Shown: positions 57,515 through 64,000 of the stretch, piece by piece
Layout: the number at the start of each line of letters is the position of its first letter
Position numbering within the stretch: position 1 is the stretch's first letter
Assembly (NCBI GenBank): GCA_023014335.1
Contig: JAECYW010000018.1
Location: 1,054,001 to 1,118,000 of the forward strand
DNA: 64,000 nt
Source: Galerina marginata
Taxonomy: Eukaryota > Basidiomycota > Agaricomycetes > Agaricales > Galerinaceae
Reading direction: 5' to 3'
Made by a program: the position numbers and the translations under genes
Notes under the pieces: generated by a model
What the model saw: only the letters and a program-made list of their open reading frames with translations
Told to the model about the DNA's origin: nothing
Database searches by the model: none

Positions 57515-58351
57515 CGCTATTGCACCGGATGATGTCGCGGTTTTCAGTTGTGGTGGTTCAAGGTAGACAGAAACGATATTTTGACGCCCTCGAAGTCGTG
57601 ATACAAATTGAACTCCGCAGAGAAGCAGAGCCAAAACGAAGCAAAGCCGATGACCAACTCCGAGGCTTTTCTTCACTCAGAACGACCATCGCATGCCCTC
57701 ATTTGGTAGATTCTACCGACAAGCCCAGGCAGGCTCGATACCCGTCCGCCGAGAACCATCTCGACAGACTCCCATTTTCACATTGATATTGAAGTTTCAT
57801 GGTCTTACATAAGAGCTTTTTCCGGCGAGTAGATTTACACGTGATTTTGTTGCCGCTTGATTCCTTTCTAAGTTTCTTCGCTTTTCTGCCAAGAGCTGCA
57901 AGAATACAACAGGTCATTCAGAAATGAGCGTAGACTTTATTCTGGATTAGAAAGCACGCCTCCCTGACAATAGGCTCATAGTTAAAGCTTCTTGCATGAA
58001 GTTATACGCTCAGACCCGAATTGTGTTGCCACTATATCCTTCCTCAGCGGCAAGACAGAAGAAAAAGCCCAAGAGACTGACATGTGTAGATCAACATCGG
58101 AACGCGACTCATCGTTGATGCTTCTCAAGACCGCATTATTTGGAGCTTATTTCAAATTATTCCTTCGCCCAAAATACAGGAAAACGGGAAGGCCCAATAA
58201 GAATACGCAACGTTGGAGATGGAAGATCTGTAGGACACGACACGATTGACAATGACAGGAGCAAGCGTGAGGAGGCGATTGTGATGACGATGGAAAATTG
58301 CGACAAGCCACGTGTAAGGATCTAATCTAATCGGACACAGTCCAACCGACG
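57515..58351. other. Helicase upstream region; no other gene
   Basis: Frames at 57505-57786 (+) and 57917-57699 (-) lack motifs. The promoter of the helicase gene should lie just after 57514; no clear TATA box was seen. Confidence 0.35.
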
Positions 58352-59930
58352 CGTACGGTGTACGCGAGCCGCAAGGTTCACTTGACGTGAACTTGTCCGT
58401 CGCAACACCACTTCGGCTTGTTCCGGGCCACCTTTCCGGCAAACCAGTTCGCTTGCTTAATGAACGGGATGCTCTTCTAAGGCCAGCCTCGGGTTTTCTG
58501 GCATACTCGAGGGGCGGCAGCATTATTTAGACCCTCTAGACATGTCTCTACCTAATATTGGATAATTAAACGCATCACACAACGTATATTCTGCCTTCTG
58601 AGAAGTTTGGCGTAATATTTAGAACAGGCAACAAGAAGAATTAAAAATATCGTGAAGCCACCTTAAAGCGTCATCCTTGATGCCGGAGTTCATTAAAATC
58701 TTGCGAGAATAATTGGCAATATGAGAGAGTTACTTATGAATGATGGAGGCAAACTGGAATATTAGCGGAAACAGCGCTGAACGGACCAAAGGGCTTTCTT
58801 CGGACCTTCGCAATTATGCGAGAGTTATGTTTCTCGTCTACTCTAGCTAGATAGTACAACCTGAACGACATCGGTAGCTACGGATAGCATGGCTGCCGCA
58901 GTAAATTAGTTGAAAAGACATGCGTCTCGACTCGCTATTCCAACGTGAGTGATTACGGACTCTATCTTATACGAGCTAATAATCACCTAGTCAATAATAA
59001 TTTAAGGAACGGCACAGGTAACCCATGGATGTTTGGGAACCTACCCGTACCCATACCCGAAAATACTCGTACCGTGACCCGCACGGGTTTACTCGTTGAA
59101 AGAGCCCAAGAATACAAAAATTGGCCAAGAAATGAGCAAGATACAGCCAATTTCAATGCTTGCCACAAAATTGAGTGTATCTTGCTCGTTTCTGCACCAA
59201 GTCATTCTTTACTCATTCCGACACCTCTCTTCTAGCATTGGGACTTGGTGCTACATTCTTGTTAGATGTACTTCGATATACAGGCCGTGCAGTTAACAGT
59301 AGCTTCCAGGTAGGTGAATAAGCGCCGATGAACTAAGCGCTGGCGCGTGACCTGTTTCGAAAAATGGCCATAGTGAAATAAGTACTCAAAAATATCGTAA
59401 ATTTAGTTGGATACCATATCAGTACATTTCAGATATTACTTTCGGTACGTTATCACTGGGAGTTTACTGAATTAGCTTTCTTTAGTTCGTTTACCGAATC
59501 ACTTCCGAAATAAAATTATATCTTCAATGTGTATTCAAAAGAAGTCTCTAACTTTAGTGCACTTAAATTTGAGCTGTTCGTCATCAAAATGTATCCTTGG
59601 TGTCGAACATACAAGGTACTTTTGTAATATCTCAGATGTGCTCGTTGCCTGATCTAAATATTGCCACCCCAAACTCCTCAGAAGGCGGAATATATATTAT
59701 GTGATGCTTTTAATTATCCAATATGAGGTAGATACGTGTCTAGAGGGTCTACATAACGCTGCCGCCCCTCGAGTAAGCCAGAAAGTTCGAGGCGAGCCGT
59801 AGAAGAGCATCCTGTTCACGGAGCAAGTGAACTGGTTTGCCGGAAAGGTGGCCCGGAACAAGCCGAAGTGGTGTTGCGACGGACAAGTTCACGTCAAGTG
59901 AACCTTGCGGCTCGCGTACACCGTAAACGC
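58352..59930. mobile_element. Non-autonomous element, about 1.58 kb, with long TIRs
   Basis: 58352-58580 and 59701-59930 are inverted copies, about 90 percent alike by eye, sharing ACGGTGTACGCGAGCCGCAA and GGCCACCTTTCCGGCAAACC. The interior holds no transposase; the frame at 58945-59235 has no motif. An internal inverted repeat (GAGCAAGATACAGCCAATTT at 59131; its mirror ends at 59191) and ACCCGTACCCATACCCG words are present. Target duplication not resolved: ACGCG occurs at both borders with a 1-2-nt offset. Confidence 0.78.
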
Positions 59931-60135
59931 GCCTCGCAGCGATAAGTACGTTTCCTTGACTTGACTTGTATTGATGAAGTTTAAGCTTTAGGATATAAAG
60001 TTATGACCATGAAAAATACATCCATCGACAACGTGAAGGATGTGGAGAATCATAATATGATATATTTACGTCGATACGCGTTACGTTGCAAGCGTCGATG
60101 AATTTCAAGGCATCCTGATTACTGAGGTCCATTTA
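59931..60135. other. Short intergenic stretch
   Basis: Probably 3' flank of the 60136-60979 gene; nothing coding. Confidence 0.4.
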
Positions 60136-60979
60136 CTACGACAGGTATACAGGCCCATGTTCAGATCCCTCAGCGCTTTCACCTTCCTGTCTCCTCACCC
60201 TCATAGTAAAATGGATGTCGATTTCGCTTGGTAAGGCCAAGGAAAGCGGTCTCTTCCATAACTTGGTCCTGTATATCGCGAGTCCCCGAAGGAATAACTG
60301 AACGACGTAAATAATACTGGCGAAAAGTTAATTTAGTATTTAATTTTGACGCCAGTTCCGACGAGAATTTAAACGATGTGCGGAACTGAGACTTACCAAA
60401 CGATTAGAGTAAATCCAGCACCGATCTGCATTAAAATCGCTATAACCGACTTCCAGTATAGGCACTGCGGGTCTGGAGAAGGAACAGATGGTTGTCCAGG
60501 GTACATATACGGTCGACACCATTTGGAGTCTGGGAGACCGCCAACGAAATCGATTTCTCTTGGGATAATACACGCCAAGAGCACGATGTCGACGACAACA
60601 TTGAGCAAGATGGGAACATTGATGAGAGCGCTGATTCCAGAGATGACAAGAGGAGCCGCTAACTATATTTTTGTGAGACTTGGAGTGAAACGGGTAAGAA
60701 AGTTGGGGCATATACGGTTATCGCTAGCGGCTTAGTTGCATGCTGAGCATTCCATGGCAAAAGGTACGAGGTTTCCAACGGCGCTTTTTTGAGGATAATA
60801 AAGGTAGTGATAAGTAGGATGATGGTCACGAGAGATATGACAAATGTAGTGGTGGCGAGTATCCTAAAGACGGGTCTGAAATAGGCAGATGCTGAGGCCC
60901 TTTTGGCGTAAGCATCGGTATGTGCTCCAATGGGAGGAGGATTGTCGTTCATGTCGAGGAGAGAAGCTGCTTCAGTCAT
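60136..60979 (-). CDS. Unknown 236-aa four-helix membrane protein, 3 exons
   Basis: Exons 60979-60716, 60662-60397 and 60316-60136 join in phase to 711 nt with GT-AG introns. The N-terminus (MTEAASLLDMNDNPPPIGAH) is cytosolic-like. Hydrophobic segments: ILATTTFVISLVTIILLITT; APLVISGISALINVPILLNV running into VVDIVLLACII; SVIAILMQIGAGFTLIV into IIYVVQLFLRGLAIY. A loop with WCRPYMYPGQPS and CLYW lies between helices 3 and 4. The tail is basic (WKRPLS, MRVRRQEG). Similar short tetraspan proteins are common in Agaricomycetes without an assigned role; I recognise no named family. Confidence 0.68.
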
Positions 60980-61276
60980 CTGTGATCAGGGGCTTTTGCT
61001 TTCTGAGGTTATATGGAGAAGGCTCGGGAGTTAGATACGGAAAGCACGGAACTTACGTCTTATGGCTCTGAAATACCTGTTCAGATGTTCCCAGGAGCTC
61101 ATTATCGAACAGTGATGCTTGCCCCGTTTTCCTACGTCGTTGTCAAGATGACAAGATATATGAGCGCTTGATTGGTTGAATAAAATGCTGGGAAAATCAG
61201 GATGCCAGAGTCGAATCTTAGTGCATGGACCCTACCTCTCGGAAGTCATTCAGGTCTGAACCACGCACAACCTGCA

Positions 61277-61745
61277 TTAAAAATGTACCTCCAGTAATAG
61301 TAAACGAGCGTGGCATCTCTGGCAGCTTTTCCGCCCACGTCCCAGTGTCGCCTGAGAATTCGATCCCGTAAGAGTACCGTTATAAATAATGAGCATCTTT
61401 GATCTAGTTGAACAGACAAACAAATCACAAATAGCCAAACTGCAACGCAGACGGACAAGGATCAGGATCAGGATGATCATCCCGGTCTTCTGACTTCTCC
61501 CAGAACATAGCCGGCCGCGCCGACGATAAGAATTCGACCAGACATCGAGCTTCGATTCGTGATCAACTGATCGCCGACAAGTTATTCCCCTATCAGTGAA
61601 TTGTGACCATGAGACCTTGAGATTCGGCAGCCGGAGGTCTGCTTTAAGTTGAAGTCCATACTCGAGGTTCCAGGTCGTAGGATGTAGAAGCAAGATTCAG
61701 ATGAGCAAGAGCAACGAAGCTAGGAGAGGAGAGGAGAGGAGAAAA
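61277..61745 (-). pseudogene. Frameshifted relative of the 45.1-45.5 kb gene, plus NAD-binding fragment
   Basis: Upstream of about 61690 one frame reads FVALAHLNLAS (45.4 kb: FASLAHLKLAS); a 5-nt loss shifts the frame, after which LHPTTWNLEYGLQLKADLRL continues (45.4 kb: LHPTLWDLEYRFNYEADFRP). Further down, at 61544-61500, ATG starts MSGRILIVGAAGYVLGE, a textbook first strand and glycine loop of an NAD(P)-binding protein, which then ends. No complete gene. Confidence 0.45.
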
Positions 61746-62700
61746 AAAGATAGCTCAGGAAGATTTATACGTTGGGAACAGATTTTTGTCGTGTTGGGTG
61801 GGCAGTTAGGTTCAGAAAGCGAGGTGAAATCCAGTGAGATCACTTTATCATGACATAAGGCAACCTGTGCGGGGGGAGGGGGTGCGGATGCGGGACTACT
61901 GGGGGAGGAGGAGGAGAGCAACTACAACGATAACGGCATGACAACCAAGACGATGCCTTGGAAGACGGTGTTCAGGAGGAGGATCTTGCGGTTGATGCAA
62001 CGTTGATGATCTGACCCGCGCGCAGCGGGTTCGCCAAAGTACATTTCTGCATCAGTGTCGGGAAATCGCAAGAGGAACAGGCACATGCATCTGCGGCCCT
62101 AAGACTGCGGGTAATCCCAATACTCCTCGCTCCGTATGCGCTGGTGCGGAGGGAGAAACAGTTCATCCACGCTAAGAGTCTGCTTATGCGAGGTACCGAC
62201 ACTTACACCAACGGCGAGAGGCTTGGCGTCCAAGTCGGAGTCGTTGTACCGTTGCTGGTGTTGTTGAACAGTTATTCGTGACGAGGAAAGGCGGCAACTG
62301 ATATTGTATAAGACGAGACTGGGTTCGCAGCAAGGCGGGAAATCGGAGTGTGAGAGATATTGATGAGCGACGGTGACTGATGACACGTGTATGTTGACGC
62401 GCTAAAAGAGGTTTCTGTAAATAGGGCTCTTAAGCATGTAAGGACTATTTTGCTTTCTGTTCAGTTATCTGCCCGACTCTCCCGCAAATCCCCCCGAGAG
62501 TCTACGCGGTGTATATTCTCGTCAGGCCCGTCCAGAACACCATGCCTTGCCCGACCTGATCGAGCTGAAGCAATTCTCCAGCTTCCGACTTCGGCTTTGC
62601 TTATGCTGAAGTTTCGTCGGGGCGCGCAGGTTGCGGAGGATCATGAGCGAAGGTATTGATGAGGTACGTAGATCAACTTGAAGGTAAAATGAAACTCGTT
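61746..62700. other. No confident gene
   Basis: A minus-strand frame (62386-62099) contains DAKPLAVGVSVGTSHKQTLS and could be an exon, but no partner exon was found. Polypurine runs near 61720-61745 and 61905. Confidence 0.35.
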
Positions 62701-62703
62701 TGA

Positions 62704-62712
62704 CTATATAAC
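62704..62712 (+). promoter_or_regulatory. TATA box of the hydroxylase gene
   Basis: CTATATAAC about 40 bp before the ATG at 62748. Confidence 0.5.
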
Positions 62713-62747
62713 GCCTCTCCAAAAAAACTGAATTGCATCCTTCCGCA

Positions 62748-63808
62748 ATGAACACGACAATATGTGCTACCATATCACCCCATGACCCCCTTTGCTTCAC
62801 CAAAGCATCGTTCCCGTTCTATTTCTCCCCAAAGCCCAGACTATTAAACAGCGTTTCGGACGTTAATCTCGTCATGGTCGGCCCCATACTCGCGTACTGG
62901 TCGCTCTCCCTCTTCTTCCACTCCCTCGACACGTCCGGCTGGAAGTGGCTGGAAAAATATAGGATCCACGAATCAAGCGAGATCACATCCAAGGACCTCG
63001 CGACGCGCTCGCAGGTCCTGTGGGCGGTCATCTTCCAGCAGGTCATTCAGACCATTGTTGCCGTACTTTGGATGTCCGGCGAGTCGATGAATTCCGTGAA
63101 TCACGCACGGGAACTGCAGCGCATTGCAGCCTATATCCAGCCAGCCCTTTCTTGGGCGCTTGCGGGCTACTTGAGCCCACGCGTGCTTGCGCATACGACG
63201 GATTTTATCTATTGGTGGGGAATACCTTTGTTTCAACTTTTTTCCGCAATGTGAGCTGCTTGATTCATCTGTATGCGTTGTTTTGAGTATATCCTACCAG
63301 GTTCGTTATCGACACATGGCAGGACTTCCTGCACAGGCTAATGCACGTCAACAAGTTCCTCTATAAACACTTCCACTCCTGGCACCATAGACTCTACGTC
63401 CCATATGCATTCGGGTCGATATACAATCACCCGTTGGAAGGTTTTTTGTTAGATACTCTCGGAGCCCTTATCGCAGAACGGGCTTCTCGATTGAGCACTC
63501 GTCAAGCTCTCTTTCTCTTTACATTTTCGACTTTCAAAGCAGTCGACGATCACTGTGGGTACTCCTTCCCCTGGGATCCTTTCCAAATGTTGACTACCAA
63601 CAACACAGACTATCATGATATCCATCATCAGGTAACCATTTGTTTCTCTTTCGACAACCTTGCGGAAACTTAAACGCTCGAATAGGCGATTGGTATTAAA
63701 TCGAATTTTTCACAGCCATTTTTTGTGCATTGGGACACCTTACTGGGAACACAAATGACGCGGAAGGACGTCGAGGACCGCCGACAAAAAATCTCTAAAA
63801 CTCAATGA
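62748..63808 (+). CDS. Fatty-acid hydroxylase superfamily protein (sphinganine C4-hydroxylase-like), 318 aa
   Basis: Exons 62748-63250, 63301-63631 and 63686-63808 join in phase to 957 nt, GT-AG introns. The di-iron histidine boxes are complete: HRLMH (179-183), HFHSWHH (191-197) and HDIHH (273-277), with a supporting NHPLEG at about 210. Hydrophobic segments precede them (MVGPILAYWSLSLFFHSLD; VIFQQVIQTIVAVLW). This fits an ER-membrane enzyme using O2 and an electron donor to hydroxylate a lipid. Residue pattern around FLHRLMHVNKFLYKHFHSWH resembles SUR2-type sphingolipid C4-hydroxylases; related sterol enzymes cannot be excluded. Length is usual for SUR2. A second ATG-rich context upstream was not found, so 62748 is the likely start. 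Confidence 0.88.
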
Positions 63809-64000
63809 CGATTCTGCAATGGACACTACGCTGACGTTTCGGATGCAGACCTGGGATCCCGTGTGGGATTAAGACCCGGTCCCTTTGCTTGCATTCGTGG
63901 GTGACGAAGTTGTACCACCGTATGAGTTCAGCGACTAATCGATCATCTATCCGTTCGCAAAAGAATCAACCTTGAAGCTTGATCGATGCTATAAACGCCG
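63809..64000. other. 3' flank of the hydroxylase gene
   Basis: No gene start visible before the right edge. Confidence 0.4.

Overview
The window looks like nuclear DNA of a mushroom-forming basidiomycete (Agaricomycetes). Genes have many introns of about 50-75 nt with GT-AG or GC-AG borders. The recognisable families are typical of that group: an NLR-like STAND ATPase N-terminus, a HET-domain protein, a DUF6534-type membrane protein, an NRPS-like adenylate reductase relic and a very large zinc-finger transposase. There is no operon structure, rRNA or convincing tRNA. Gene density is low; much of the sequence is transposon, duplicated or decayed.

Layout. 1-775: first exons of an NLR-like gene running off the left edge. 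2347-7536: a complete DNA transposon with 8-bp target-site duplication, 123-bp terminal inverted repeats (TIRs) and one 5-exon transposase gene (about 1,537 aa). 8002-9935: a decayed NRPS-like reductase carrying a 421-bp MITE. 10853-17624: an 8-exon gene for a 1,999-aa low-complexity protein ending in a 2H phosphoesterase (AKAP7/ASCC1-type) domain, with a 17-nt microexon. 18.6-22.3 kb: a tandem duplication; only the second copy keeps its secreted-protein gene. 22.6-23.6 kb: an unknown 230-aa protein. 24-33 kb: mostly no assignable gene, including a pyrimidine-rich stretch of about 2 kb. 32966-35135: a 647-aa multispan membrane protein.

37.5-48 kb is a duplication nest. A small unknown gene exists in three copies: A (+), B (inverted and essentially identical, in a 2 x 1,684-bp palindrome) and C (diverged direct copy). 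Broken pieces of an aspartic-protease-like gene lie between and beside them. 48398-50787: an intact HET-domain gene. 52872-53298: a DUF6534-like gene. 54960-57514: an eIF4A-like DEAD-box helicase, intact except for a 908-bp MITE inserted just before motif VI. 58352-59930: a non-autonomous element with TIRs of about 230 bp. 60136-60979: a 236-aa tetraspan-like protein. 62748-63808: a fatty-acid-hydroxylase superfamily enzyme.

The strongest leads are the palindrome with its chimeric gene B, the apparently complete transposon, the giant 2H-phosphoesterase fusion with its microexon, and the MITE in the helicase, whose removal as a GC-AG intron would restore the reading frame exactly. Gene models come from reading splice sites and phase by eye and have not been checked against transcripts or databases.
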